From JAVBSN01 sp031556525 (GTDB taxonomy: Bacteria > Bacillota > Clostridia > Lachnospirales > Lachnospiraceae), in the NCBI GenBank assembly GCA_031556525.1, contig JAVBSS010000031.1, positions 1 to 64,000 of the forward strand: DNA of 64,000 nucleotides, given 5' to 3'. A program made the translations under genes and the position numbers. How positions within the stretch are numbered: the first letter of the stretch is position 1; the number at the start of each line of letters is the position of its first letter. The notes beneath the pieces are model-generated. The model was not told the origin of the DNA, searched no databases, and was given only the letters and a program-made list of their open reading frames with translations. Of this stretch, positions 46,802 through 56,038 are shown one piece after another.

Positions 46802-46853
46802 AATCTATAAACTTGCTCCTAACTCTAAACAATTTCAAGAGAGGAGAATAGAT

Positions 46854-48317
46854 ATGGATATTACAACATATTCACAGGTTGAACAATATAGCAATAAATA
46901 TAATTTTGTTCCAATCTGTAAGGAAGTATTTGCAGATGATATAACACCAATTAGTATTCTGCGAAAATTAGCATTAAGTGGGAAAAACTACTATTTACTT
47001 GAAAGTGTAGAGGAAAGTCTTAAATGGGCGAGATATTCATTTCTAGGATATAACCCAATATTAAGAATATATGCATCTGAGGGAAAGGCACATATAGTAG
47101 AGAATAGTATTGATACAAGACTCGAAGGCAATCCAGTAGATGAATTAAAGAAGTTAATAGCTAAATATAAGGCACCTAAAATAAATGGAATGCCAACATT
47201 TACAGGAGGGCTAGTAGGATATTTTTCATATGAGATGATAAAATACGCAGAGCCTAAGTTAAACATAAAAGAGAATGAATTTAATGATTATGATTTAATG
47301 CTATTTGACAAAGTAATAGTATATGACCATTTAATACAGAAACTATTAATAATAGCAAATGTGAATCCTGAAAATGGTATCCTCGAATACGAGGAAGCAA
47401 CAAATAGTATTAAGGAAATAGAAGATATATTATTTAATAGTAACGATGAAGCACAATTTCCAATAGCCTCTCAAGATATAGAACCAGAATTTACTTGCAA
47501 CACTTCACAAAAAGAATTTGAAGAAATGGTACAAAAGACTATTAAATATATTTATGAGGGAGATATATTTCAAGCAGTTATATCAAGAAAGTTTGAAGCA
47601 GAATATAGTAGCAGTTTAATGAATGCTTATCGCATGTTAAGGACTACTAACCCATCGCCTTATATGTATTTTATGAATGTAGATGGAGTAGAGATAGCAG
47701 GGGCTTCACCAGAAACTATGGTTAAGCTAGAAGACGGCGAACTAACAACATTTCCAGTGGCAGGAACAAGAAAAAGAGGAGCTACTAGGGAAGAAGATGT
47801 TGCTTTAGAAAAAGAATTGCTTGCTGATGCAAAGGAGTTAGCAGAGCATAACATGCTAGTAGACCTTGCAAGAAATGATATAGGAAGAATATCTAAGTAT
47901 GGAACAGTATGTGTTAAAGATTATATGAAAATACATAGATTTTCAAAGGTTATGCATATAGCTTCAATAGTAAAAGGACAGTTAAGCGAAAGAAATATTA
48001 GCTATGATGCAATAGCATCATTATTACCAGCAGGAACACTATCAGGAGCGCCTAAATTCAGAGCTTGTCAGATAATAGATGAATTAGAGAAAGCACCAAG
48101 AGGGGTATATGGAGGAGCAATAGGATACATTAATTTTAATGGCAACCTTGATGTATGTATAGCAATAAGAACGGCTGTTAAAAAAGACAATAAAGTATAT
48201 GTTCAGGCGGGCGCAGGAATTGTTGCAGATTCTATAGCAGAAAATGAGTATGAAGAATGTTCTAACAAAGCAGGTGCAGTAATGGAAGCAATAAAGAGAG
48301 CAAGTGAGGTGAGATAG
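46854..48317 (+). CDS. trpE: Anthranilate synthase component I
   Basis: 487 residues. With TrpG it converts chorismate and glutamine to anthranilate, the first step of tryptophan synthesis. The feedback-inhibition motif LLES is present near the start (YYLLESVEESLKW), and catalytic chorismate-binding motifs follow: SPYMYFMNVDGVEIAGASPE, PVAGTRKRGATREED, LSGAPKFRACQIIDELE and GGAIGYINFNGNLDVCIAIR. The frame extends upstream through the GC-rich element, but ATG 46854 with GAGGAG 7 nt before it is the start. First gene of the T-box-controlled trp operon. Confidence 0.97.
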   Translation: MDITTYSQVEQYSNKYNFVPICKEVFADDITPISILRKLALSGKNYYLLESVEESLKWARYSFLGYNPILRIYASEGKAHIVENSIDTRLEGNPVDELKKLIAKYKAPKINGMPTFTGGLVGYFSYEMIKYAEPKLNIKENEFNDYDLMLFDKVIVYDHLIQKLLIIANVNPENGILEYEEATNSIKEIEDILFNSNDEAQFPIASQDIEPEFTCNTSQKEFEEMVQKTIKYIYEGDIFQAVISRKFEAEYSSSLMNAYRMLRTTNPSPYMYFMNVDGVEIAGASPETMVKLEDGELTTFPVAGTRKRGATREEDVALEKELLADAKELAEHNMLVDLARNDIGRISKYGTVCVKDYMKIHRFSKVMHIASIVKGQLSERNISYDAIASLLPAGTLSGAPKFRACQIIDELEKAPRGVYGGAIGYINFNGNLDVCIAIRTAVKKDNKVYVQAGAGIVADSIAENEYEECSNKAGAVMEAIKRASEVR

Positions 48318-48319
48318 GT

Positions 48320-48904
48320 ATGATATTGTTAATTGATAATTATGATAGTTTTTCCTATAACTTAGTCCAAATATTAGGGAAAATAATAATAGAAAATAAT
48401 ATAAAGCAAGAAATCAAGGTTATAAGAAATGATGAAATGAGCGTTAAAGAAATAGAAGAACTTATGCCTGACTATATTGTTATTTCACCAGGACCAGGAA
48501 AACCAAAAGATGCAGGAATATGCGAAGAAGTAGTAATAGCTCTAGGAAGTAAAATACCTATCCTGGGAATATGTCTAGGACATCAAGGAATATGTGAAGC
48601 CTTTGGAGCAAATGTTACATATGCAAAGGAATTAATGCATGGAAAAGAAAGTTTAGTAATAGTTGATACAAGTATTCCAATATTTGAAGGAGTATCTGAG
48701 AGAACTTTAGTAGCAAGATATCATTCTTTGGCAGTGGAGAAGGAAAGCATACCAGAATCATTACAAGTGATTGCTGAAGTAAATGACGAAGTAATGGCAG
48801 TAAAGCATAGAGAATATAACATATATGGATTGCAATTTCATCCAGAATCAATACTAACAAATGAAGGAGAAGTTATACTTAAAAACTTCCTAAGTATACA
48901 ATGA
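48320..48904 (+). CDS. trpG: Anthranilate synthase glutamine amidotransferase component
   Basis: 194 residues of class I glutamine amidotransferase. LIDNYDSFSYNLVQILGKII at the start, the catalytic cysteine in LGICLGHQGICEAFGA and the histidine-glutamate pair in QFHPESILTNEGE complete the triad. It supplies ammonia from glutamine to TrpE. It starts 3 bp after trpE; some homologues also serve folate synthesis (PabA), but the operon places it in tryptophan synthesis. A 120-bp gap with a 20-bp tandem repeat separates it from trpD. Confidence 0.96.
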   Translation: MILLIDNYDSFSYNLVQILGKIIIENNIKQEIKVIRNDEMSVKEIEELMPDYIVISPGPGKPKDAGICEEVVIALGSKIPILGICLGHQGICEAFGANVTYAKELMHGKESLVIVDTSIPIFEGVSERTLVARYHSLAVEKESIPESLQVIAEVNDEVMAVKHREYNIYGLQFHPESILTNEGEVILKNFLSIQ

Positions 48905-48918
48905 TAAGAAGAAATGCT

Positions 48919-48978
48919 TACGTAATTATCCGTATAATTACGTAAATATTCGTACAGATACGTAAATGCTCGAAAACA
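48919..48978 (+). repeat. Three imperfect 20-bp tandem repeats
   Basis: Units start at 48919, 48939 and 48959, each opening with TACGTAA. The first two create a hairpin TACGTAATTAT / ATAATTACGTA with a CCGT loop (48919-48944). They lie between trpG and trpD inside the operon. Confidence 0.75.
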
Positions 48979-49024
48979 AAAAATAAAATCATAAAAACAA
49001 ATCATATAAAAGGGGTAGATAATC

Positions 49025-50035
49025 ATGATAAAAGAAGCAATATATAAATTAGTAAATAGAGAAGACTTAACATACGATGCAGCAAAAGAGGTTATGGATG
49101 AAATAATGAAGGGCGAAGCAAGTCAAATAGATATGGGTGCTTACCTTACAGCTCTAAGAATGAAGGGTGAGACAATCGAAGAGATAACAGCAAGTGCAGC
49201 TGGAATGAGAGAACATTGTGTACGTTTACTACATGACATGGACGTGTTAGAGATAGTTGGAACAGGTGGAGATGAGGCAAATACATTTAACATATCAACA
49301 GCATCATCAATAGTAGTATCAGCATATGGAATACCAGTTGCTAAGCATGGAAATAGAAGTGTATCAAGTAAATGTGGGGCAGCAGATGTATTAGAAGCAT
49401 TAGGAGTTAAGATAACAATAAGCCCTGAAGAAAGTGCAAAGGTATTAAATGAAATAGGACTATGTTTTATGTTTGCTCAGACATACCACAATGCCATGAG
49501 ATATGTAGCACCAGTTAGAAAAGAAATAGGAATAAGAACAATATTTAATATATTAGGCCCATTAGGAAATCCAGCAGGAGCAAGCTATCAATTATTAGGA
49601 GTATATGATGAGGCGTTAGTTGAGCCACTTGCAAAAGTATTAGTAAACCTTGGTGTAAAGAGAGGAATGGTAGTTTACGGACAGGATAAGCTAGATGAGA
49701 TATCATTAAGTGCAGATACAACTTGCTGTTCAATTCGTGATGGTGAAATAGATCATTTCACATTTTCACCTGAGAAATATGGATTTACAAAATGCCAGAA
49801 AGATGACCTAGTTGGTGGTGGTCCAGAAGAAAATGCAAACATACTTAGAAGTATACTAAATGGAGAAAAAGGACCAAAGAGAGATGCAGTAGTATTAAAT
49901 TCAGCAGCTTGTATATACATGGTTGAAAATGATATAACAATGGAAGAGGCAATTAAGAAAGTAGAAGATGTAATAGACAGTGGCAAAGCTATAAAACAAT
50001 TAGAGGAATTTATTAGACATACAAATCAGTATTAA
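49025..50035 (+). CDS. trpD: Anthranilate phosphoribosyltransferase
   Basis: 336 residues, normal length. Transfers phosphoribose from PRPP to anthranilate. The PRPP-binding loop VGTGGDEANTFNIST is clear, followed by AKHGNRSVSSKCGAADVLEA (anthranilate and Mg contacts) and the late DE pair in QDKLDEISLSADTTC. The N-terminal helices (YKLVNREDLTYDAAKEVMDE) are typical. AAGGGG precedes the ATG. It is followed after 18 bp by the trpCF fusion. Confidence 0.96.
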   Translation: MIKEAIYKLVNREDLTYDAAKEVMDEIMKGEASQIDMGAYLTALRMKGETIEEITASAAGMREHCVRLLHDMDVLEIVGTGGDEANTFNISTASSIVVSAYGIPVAKHGNRSVSSKCGAADVLEALGVKITISPEESAKVLNEIGLCFMFAQTYHNAMRYVAPVRKEIGIRTIFNILGPLGNPAGASYQLLGVYDEALVEPLAKVLVNLGVKRGMVVYGQDKLDEISLSADTTCCSIRDGEIDHFTFSPEKYGFTKCQKDDLVGGGPEENANILRSILNGEKGPKRDAVVLNSAACIYMVENDITMEEAIKKVEDVIDSGKAIKQLEEFIRHTNQY

Positions 50036-50053
50036 GATACATTGGAGGACATT

Positions 50054-51445
50054 ATGATATTAGATGATATAGTAGCTAAGACAAGGGAAAGGGTTGCAAG
50101 GGATATAGAAGTAACAGACCTTGAAAATATGATTGAATTAGCTAAGAATACTAAAAATAAGTTATCACCTTTTGCATTTGAGAAAACATTGCAAGGTAAG
50201 GATATAGGATTTATATGTGAAGTTAAGAAAGCTTCTCCATCTAAAGGAATAATTGCGGAAGATTTTCCTTATATCCAAATAGCTAAGGACTATGAGACGG
50301 CAGGGGCAGCATGTATATCAGTATTAACAGAACCAGATTTCTTTTGTGGAAGTGACGAATACCTAAGAAATATTAAACAGGTAGTTAATATACCAATTAT
50401 AAGAAAAGACTTTATTATAGATAAATATCAAATATATCAAGCAAAAGTAATAGGGGCAGATTGTGTATTACTAATATGTTCAATATTAGATAGAGAAACA
50501 TTAAAAGAATACATTGATATTTGTAACAGCCTATCATTATCAGCACTTGTTGAAGCTCATGATGAAGATGAAGTTAAGATGGCATTAGAAGCAGGAGCAA
50601 GATTAATTGGTGTAAATAATAGAAATCTTAAGGACTTCACAGTTGATATTAATAACAGCATGAAGTTAAGAAAATTAGTACCTGATGATGTAGTATTTAT
50701 TGCTGAAAGTGGTATAAAAACAGCAAAGGATATAAAGGAGCTTCGTAGTGCAAATGTAAATGGTGTTCTTATTGGTGAAACGCTAATGAGAGCTGAGAAT
50801 AAAGCAAGACAGCTTAACATTCTTAGAGGAACAAAAATAAAAATCTGCGGACTAACAAGAGCAGAAGATATAGAAGCAGTAAATAAATATAAACCAGACT
50901 ATGTTGGATTTGTATTTGCATCTAGCAAAAGATTTGTTAATGATAATAAAGCAAAAGAATTAAAGGCAATGTTATCAAAGGATATAGAAGCAGTAGGTGT
51001 ATTTGTAAATGATGTAATTGAACATATTGCAAGCCTTTGTGAAGAAAATATAATAGATATTATTCAGCTTCATGGAGATGAAGATGAAGCTTACATTAGT
51101 AAGTTAAGAAAGGCCACAAATAAGCCAATAGTAAAAGCAATTAGAGTTAAGAATATAGATGATATAAATAGAGGGAAAGATATATCAAGCAACTATATAC
51201 TACTTGACTCTTATAGTGAAAATGCTTATGGTGGAACTGGTAATAGTATAGATAATAATTTATTGCCTGTAGGCTATAGACCATATTTCCTTGCAGGAGG
51301 AATAGATAGTAGTAATGTGGAAACTTTAATAGAAGAATACAAACCATATTGTATAGATGTAAGTAGCAGTGTAGAAACAGATGGACTAAAAGATAGTAAC
51401 AAGATAGAAGAGATAATTAAGAAAGTGAGAAGCAGTTATGAGTAA
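50054..51445 (+). CDS. trpCF: Bifunctional indole-glycerol-phosphate synthase / PRA isomerase
   Basis: 463 residues made of two TIM barrels. Residues 1-260 are TrpC (MILDDIVAKTRERV, ICEVKKASPSKGII, LRKDFIIDKYQIYQAKVIGA, ALVEAHDEDEV, AESGIKTAKDI). Residues 263-463 are TrpF (TKIKICGLTRAEDIEAVNKY, IIQLHGDEDE, and the late FLAGGIDSSNVE). Both catalytic lysine/glutamate and the TrpF cysteine in KICGLT are present. Unlike the E. coli TrpC-F order this is the same order, which is less common among clostridia. The frame opens at TTG 50042; GGAGG supports ATG 50054. It overlaps trpB by 8 bp. Confidence 0.95.
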   Translation: MILDDIVAKTRERVARDIEVTDLENMIELAKNTKNKLSPFAFEKTLQGKDIGFICEVKKASPSKGIIAEDFPYIQIAKDYETAGAACISVLTEPDFFCGSDEYLRNIKQVVNIPIIRKDFIIDKYQIYQAKVIGADCVLLICSILDRETLKEYIDICNSLSLSALVEAHDEDEVKMALEAGARLIGVNNRNLKDFTVDINNSMKLRKLVPDDVVFIAESGIKTAKDIKELRSANVNGVLIGETLMRAENKARQLNILRGTKIKICGLTRAEDIEAVNKYKPDYVGFVFASSKRFVNDNKAKELKAMLSKDIEAVGVFVNDVIEHIASLCEENIIDIIQLHGDEDEAYISKLRKATNKPIVKAIRVKNIDDINRGKDISSNYILLDSYSENAYGGTGNSIDNNLLPVGYRPYFLAGGIDSSNVETLIEEYKPYCIDVSSSVETDGLKDSNKIEEIIKKVRSSYE

Positions 51446-52628
51446 TATAAATGGTAAATTCGGAGAATATGGTGGTCAATATGTACCAGAAACATTAATG
51501 ACAGCAGTTCACCAAATAGATGAAGCATATGAGTTTTATAAAAATGATCCAGAATTTAATAAAGAGCTTGATGATTTATTGAAAAACTATGCAGGAAGAC
51601 CATCATTATTATATTATGCAGAAAGTATGACTAAGGACTTAGGGGGAGCAAAGATATATTTAAAAAGAGAAGATCTTAACCATACAGGCTCGCATAAAAT
51701 AAATAATGTATTAGGTCAAGCACTTCTTGCTAAGAAGATGGGCAAGAAAAGATTAATTGCAGAGACAGGAGCAGGTCAACATGGAGTTGCAACAGCAACA
51801 GCCGCAGCACTTATGAATATGGAATGTGAAATATTTATGGGTAAAGAAGATACTGAAAGACAGGCATTAAATGTATTTAGAATGGAGCTTCTTGGAGCAA
51901 AAGTTCACCCTGTAACAAGTGGAACAATGACCTTAAAAGATGCAGTAAATGAAACAATGAGAGAATGGACTAGAAGAATAGATGACACCTTATATGTATT
52001 AGGTTCAGTAATGGGGCCACATCCATTTCCAATGATGGTTAGAGATTTCCAAAGTGTAATAAGTAAGGAAATAAAGAGCCAGCTTATGGAGGTAGAAGGT
52101 AAATTGCCAGATGCAGTAATAGCTTGTGTAGGTGGTGGTAGTAATGCAATTGGGGCATTTTATGAATTTATACCAAATGAAAGCGTTGAGTTAATTGGTT
52201 GTGAGGCAGCAGGACTAGGAGTAGATACAGATAAAAATGCAGCAACAATAGCTAATGGAACAAATGGAATATTTCATGGAATGAAGTCATTATTTTGTCA
52301 AGATGAATATGGACAGATTGCGCCAGTATATTCAATATCAGCAGGCTTAGATTATCCAGGAATAGGGCCGGAACATGCAATGCTTAACAATATAGGAAGA
52401 GCAAAATATGTTCCAATAACAGATGATGAAGCAGTAAGTGCATTTGAATATTTATCTAGAACAGAAGGAATAATTCCAGCAATAGAAAGCTCACATGCAG
52501 TAGCATATGCAATGAAGTATGCTAAGGAATTAAGTAAAGATAAAATAGTAGTAGTAAATATTTCAGGACGTGGTGATAAGGATGTTGCTGCAATAGCAAG
52601 ATATAGAGGAGTGAATATATATGAGTAG
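51438..52628 (+). CDS. trpB: Tryptophan synthase beta subunit
   Basis: 396 residues, PLP enzyme that joins indole to serine. The PLP lysine is in KREDLNHTGSHKINNVLGQA; the substrate loop ETGAGQHGVATATA and glycine-rich phosphate loop CVGGGSNAIG are intact, as is GRGDKDVA at the end. The N-terminal FGEYGGQYVPETLM identifies the canonical TrpB1 form, which works with TrpA. It overlaps trpCF by 8 bp and trpA by 8 bp. Confidence 0.97.
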   Translation: MSNINGKFGEYGGQYVPETLMTAVHQIDEAYEFYKNDPEFNKELDDLLKNYAGRPSLLYYAESMTKDLGGAKIYLKREDLNHTGSHKINNVLGQALLAKKMGKKRLIAETGAGQHGVATATAAALMNMECEIFMGKEDTERQALNVFRMELLGAKVHPVTSGTMTLKDAVNETMREWTRRIDDTLYVLGSVMGPHPFPMMVRDFQSVISKEIKSQLMEVEGKLPDAVIACVGGGSNAIGAFYEFIPNESVELIGCEAAGLGVDTDKNAATIANGTNGIFHGMKSLFCQDEYGQIAPVYSISAGLDYPGIGPEHAMLNNIGRAKYVPITDDEAVSAFEYLSRTEGIIPAIESSHAVAYAMKYAKELSKDKIVVVNISGRGDKDVAAIARYRGVNIYE

Positions 52629-53391
52629 AATAAAAAATGCATTTATAAATGGCACAGCATTTATAGCCTTTTTAACTGGTGGAGACCCTAATCTTGATAC
52701 AACAGAAAAATTAATATATGAAATAGCTAAACAGGGAGCAGATTTAATAGAGATTGGTATACCATTTTCAGATCCAATTGCAGAAGGACCTGTAATACAA
52801 GAAGCAAATGAAAGAGCATTACTTGACGGATGTACAACAGATAAACTGTTTGACTTAGTAAAGAAAGTTAGAAAAACTGTAGATATACCAATAGTGTTTC
52901 TAACATATCTTAATCCAATATATACTTATGGAACTGATAGATTTATGGAAAACTGTAGCATTGCAGGAGTAGATGGAGTTATAGTACCAGATTTACCATA
53001 TGAAGAAAAGGAAGAGCTTAAGCCATTTTGTAACAAACATGGAATAGACATGGTTTCCCTAATTGCACCAACTTCAAAAGAAAGAGTTAGAATGATATGT
53101 AAAGAAGCAGAAGGATTTATATATTGTGTATCTTCACTAGGAGTAACGGGCGTGCGAAGTGAAATAACATCTGATATTAGTGGAATGATTAAGACGGCAA
53201 AAGAGGTTACAGAAGTACCATGTGCAATTGGATTTGGTATTGCAACGCCTGAGCAAGCAAAAGAAATGTCACAGTATGGCGATGGGGTAATAGTTGGAAG
53301 TGCAATAGTTAAGTTAATAGCCCAGTATGGCGAAGATAGTGTTACATACGTTGGAGAATATGTAAGACAAATGAAGGAAGCATGTAATTGA
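52621..53391 (+). CDS. trpA: Tryptophan synthase alpha subunit
   Basis: 256 residues, TIM barrel that cleaves indole-3-glycerol phosphate to indole and passes it to TrpB. Catalytic E in DLIEIGIPFSDPIAEGPVIQ and the D in GVDGVIVPDLPYEE are present, with GFGIATPEQA and GSAIVKLI for phosphate binding. It overlaps trpB and is the last gene of the operon; a terminator follows. Confidence 0.97.
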   Translation: MSRIKNAFINGTAFIAFLTGGDPNLDTTEKLIYEIAKQGADLIEIGIPFSDPIAEGPVIQEANERALLDGCTTDKLFDLVKKVRKTVDIPIVFLTYLNPIYTYGTDRFMENCSIAGVDGVIVPDLPYEEKEELKPFCNKHGIDMVSLIAPTSKERVRMICKEAEGFIYCVSSLGVTGVRSEITSDISGMIKTAKEVTEVPCAIGFGIATPEQAKEMSQYGDGVIVGSAIVKLIAQYGEDSVTYVGEYVRQMKEACN

Positions 53392-53411
53392 ATAATATAA
53401 TAATGATAAAG

Positions 53412-53441
53412 CGTCCACTAGAATTTTCTGGTGGGCGTTTT
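53412..53441 (+). terminator. trp operon terminator
   Basis: CGTCCACTAGA / TCTGGTGGGCG (11 pairs, three wobbles), ATTT loop, TTTTG tail. Confidence 0.85.
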
Positions 53442-53463
53442 GTTATGCCCAGCAAGATGAAAC

Positions 53464-53518
53464 CTTTAGGTAATCTTTAGGTTGAATTTATTTAGGCTTA
53501 AGAATGGGTAAGTATTAT
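53464..53518 (+). promoter_or_regulatory. Direct repeats before the ABC-zincin operon
   Basis: CTTTAGG at 53464 and 53475 (11-bp period), a third looser copy near 53490 and a -10-like TATTAT at 53513-53518. This matches an OmpR-type activator site; the operon encodes such a regulator at 56039. A small palindrome AATAAAAC/GTTTTATT lies downstream (53548-53569). Confidence 0.5.
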
Positions 53519-53609
53519 GGTAAATATAGAAAAACAAGTTATATACAAATAAAACAATAATGTTTTATTAAGTAATTAAGATGGATCTAGTCAGAGAGGA
53601 AGATATAAC

Positions 53610-54290
53610 ATGATAAAAATTGAAAATGTTTCAAAGTCATATAAGAAAAAGAAAGTAGTTAATAATTTATCTTTTGAAATAAAGGAAGGTGAGTTATATG
53701 CATTATTAGGTAGTAATGGAGCAGGTAAGAGTACAACAATTAAAATGATACTTGGTATTGTAAATAAGGATGAGGGAGATATTGAATTATCAGAAGATGC
53801 TAAGATTGGATATTCTCCTGAAACACCATATTTTCCACCGTTCTTATCAGGGATAGAAGTGTTGAAGTATTATGGTTCGCTTCAGAAAATACCAGCAAAG
53901 GAGTTACAGAGTGAAAGTGAAAATTTACTAGAATTAGTTGGATTAGAAAATGATAAAACAAAAATACGTCACTATTCAAAAGGTATGCTACAACGTCTTG
54001 CACTTGCTCAAGCATTATTAGGAAATCCTGAAATTTTAATATTAGACGAACCCTGTGCTGGTCTTGATGCAATGGGGCGCATAGAAATGATAGAGCTAAT
54101 AGATAAGTTAAAATCAAAGGGTAAAACAATACTTATGAATTCACATATATTAAGTGACATTGAAAAAGTATGTGATAGAGGAATTATAATTAAAAATGGA
54201 AATGTTATAAGAACATTTAACAAGGAAGAATTTGAAGAAAATCAAACCCTTGAAAATATATTTATTGAGGCAATAGGAGGAATAGCATAA
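53610..54290 (+). CDS. ABC transporter ATPase
   Basis: 226 residues. Walker A GSNGAGKSTTIK (about 34-45), signature YSKGMLQRLALAQ, Walker B ILILDEPCAGLD and switch histidine in NSHI are intact. It is the energy subunit of an ABC-2-type exporter with the next gene, whose start overlaps its stop (TAATG). First gene of a five-gene operon that also encodes a membrane-anchored zincin and a two-component system. The substrate is unknown; the set recalls exporters of or defences against peptides. Confidence 0.94.
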   Translation: MIKIENVSKSYKKKKVVNNLSFEIKEGELYALLGSNGAGKSTTIKMILGIVNKDEGDIELSEDAKIGYSPETPYFPPFLSGIEVLKYYGSLQKIPAKELQSESENLLELVGLENDKTKIRHYSKGMLQRLALAQALLGNPEILILDEPCAGLDAMGRIEMIELIDKLKSKGKTILMNSHILSDIEKVCDRGIIIKNGNVIRTFNKEEFEENQTLENIFIEAIGGIA

Positions 54291-55048
54291 TGGGAGTAAT
54301 TATTAAAAATGCACTAAGAGAAAGAATTAGAAGAAAAGAATTATACATTGTCGTAGCCATAGGTATTTTGCTTATGTTGCTTTGTAGCAGTGATTCAACA
54401 AGTTTTAGTATAGATGGAGAAGCAGTTACAGGATTTAAAAATATGTTTATGGTAATGCATGTATTAATTAATGCAGTGGGATGTATATTAGCAGTGGTAT
54501 TAAGTGTTAGAACTATTCCCAATGAATATGAAAGGCAAAATAGCCATCTAGTTTGGGTTAGAGGAATCACTCAAATTAAATATCACGGAGGTTTAGCAAT
54601 AGCAAATATACTTAGTACCATGTCAGCAGTGGCAATATTATACGTTGTTCTTGCCATTTATACTATTTCAAATGGAAAATTAGAATATGGCTTGCTTATG
54701 ATACCAGCATTTTTAATTGAAGTTATAAATATTTCAATTGTTAGTTTGTTTACAAGTGTTTGTAGCATTTTTATGCCAGCGATGGCAACTGGAACAATTG
54801 GAATATTATTTGCAGGATGTGGAGTATTTTATGGTTTGTTAGATTTATATAAAAATATAATTGGAGGTCTAGGCGGTAAACTTATATCTGCATTATTGGT
54901 TATAGTACCTGATATGAATGGAATACAAAAACAAGCTCAAAACTTAATACTTGGAAACAAAATAGATGTTCATCTTATTCTAGTAAGTCTGCTTGCAATA
55001 TATGTAATATCAATTGGAATATTTGTATTCAAGAAGAAAGAAGCATAA
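54290..55048 (+). CDS. ABC-2-type transporter permease
   Basis: 252 residues, about six membrane helices (about 20-38, 58-75, 100-130, 140-160, 170-190, 228-246). RRKELYIVVAIGILLMLLCS at the start and the SVRTIPNEYERQNSHLVWVR loop fit an ABC-2 permease of NatB or lantibiotic-type exporters. AGGAGG lies upstream of the ATG, which overlaps the ATPase stop by one base. Only one permease is encoded, so it probably works as a homodimer. Confidence 0.86.
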   Translation: MGVIIKNALRERIRRKELYIVVAIGILLMLLCSSDSTSFSIDGEAVTGFKNMFMVMHVLINAVGCILAVVLSVRTIPNEYERQNSHLVWVRGITQIKYHGGLAIANILSTMSAVAILYVVLAIYTISNGKLEYGLLMIPAFLIEVINISIVSLFTSVCSIFMPAMATGTIGILFAGCGVFYGLLDLYKNIIGGLGGKLISALLVIVPDMNGIQKQAQNLILGNKIDVHLILVSLLAIYVISIGIFVFKKKEA

Positions 55049-55061
55049 GGAGGAGAAGTCT

Positions 55062-56027
55062 ATGAAATTGTGGAAGATAAGCTATATAGCAGTGGGCGTA
55101 GTATTATTGGTTAGTTCGTTAGCTACAGGAAATTATGGGCTATCAAATATAAATGAAAATATATACGAAGATGCTATTGGTCTAGATGAAGATATGAAAG
55201 CATTAGGATTTAATGATCTATCACTAAAGGATTATAAGGTGAGATTTTATAACGGAAGATATGATTATGTTGTAAGAGATAAAGATATAGAAAAGGAAGA
55301 GGCAGTATTAGATGTATTTGTAGGAACAACTATGGAGGTTGAAGGAGAATATCAAGTTCTAATTCCGACTTATGAATTATTTTCTCGTCTAATGTCTACA
55401 ATGGATACAGCAGGAAGGATAAGCGAAGGGGAAGCAATATCTTCTAAAGAATCATATAGTGAAAATTCTCATGTAGCTACCATCTGGCATGAGGCTTTTC
55501 ATGCATGGCAGCTTACAAAGTGGGAATCAGAAATAGATGAATTATTATCTAATATTGATATGTTGGAAAATGAAAATAGGGAAGATATTATTGTAAAAGA
55601 AATTGATTCCAACAGTAGACTTGTAGTATTATTTAAAGAAGAGATGGATTTATTAAAAAGTGCATATGAAGAAGATGATATGTCAGTTAAGATTGGCAAT
55701 ATAGAGAAGGCTTTAGATATTGTAAAAGAGAGAGTAGATTTAATGTCTAATAATGCTTTATATACGGAATATTATGTTGAGAACCTAGAAGGAAGTGCAA
55801 TGTATGTGGAAGGTCAAGTCTATAAAGGATTAGAAGGTAATGAGGCATGGTCTAATTATTACATGGGTGACTTTGAATATACAAATGGAAGTGGGAAGTA
55901 TTATCAGATGGGAATGTTAAAATGTGAGTTGTTAGATCAAATATCACCTAACTGGCAAAGCAATTTTAACATATCTAATGGGTTAGACGAATTATTAGAA
56001 AAGGCAATACTTGAATATAGAGAATAG
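55062..56027 (+). CDS. Membrane-anchored zincin-like metallopeptidase
   Basis: 321 residues. A short N-terminal membrane/signal segment (about 5-22, no lipobox cysteine seen) is followed by an extracellular domain with the zinc motif H143-E144-A-F-H147 in ATIWHEAFHAWQLTKWESEI and a candidate third ligand in ENLEGSAMYVEG (E243), the gluzincin arrangement. A helical acidic insert (about 160-215) lies between. The frame opens at 55014, overlapping the permease; AAGGAGG fixes ATG 55062. It probably processes or degrades a peptide outside the cell that the neighbouring ABC exporter handles. I do not recognise a named peptidase family. Confidence 0.7.
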   Translation: MKLWKISYIAVGVVLLVSSLATGNYGLSNINENIYEDAIGLDEDMKALGFNDLSLKDYKVRFYNGRYDYVVRDKDIEKEEAVLDVFVGTTMEVEGEYQVLIPTYELFSRLMSTMDTAGRISEGEAISSKESYSENSHVATIWHEAFHAWQLTKWESEIDELLSNIDMLENENREDIIVKEIDSNSRLVVLFKEEMDLLKSAYEEDDMSVKIGNIEKALDIVKERVDLMSNNALYTEYYVENLEGSAMYVEGQVYKGLEGNEAWSNYYMGDFEYTNGSGKYYQMGMLKCELLDQISPNWQSNFNISNGLDELLEKAILEYRE

Positions 56028-56038
56028 AGGTTGTAGTT

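Noticed and set aside
46725..46853. N-terminal extension of trpE
   Set aside because: It is the GC-rich hairpin element in frame; the ribosome site and family length place the start at 46854.
48919..48978. CRISPR-like array
   Set aside because: Only three diverged, contiguous 20-bp units with no spacers and no cas genes.
55014..55061. Longer start for the zincin gene
   Set aside because: It would overlap the permease and has no ribosome site; AAGGAGG is placed for 55062.
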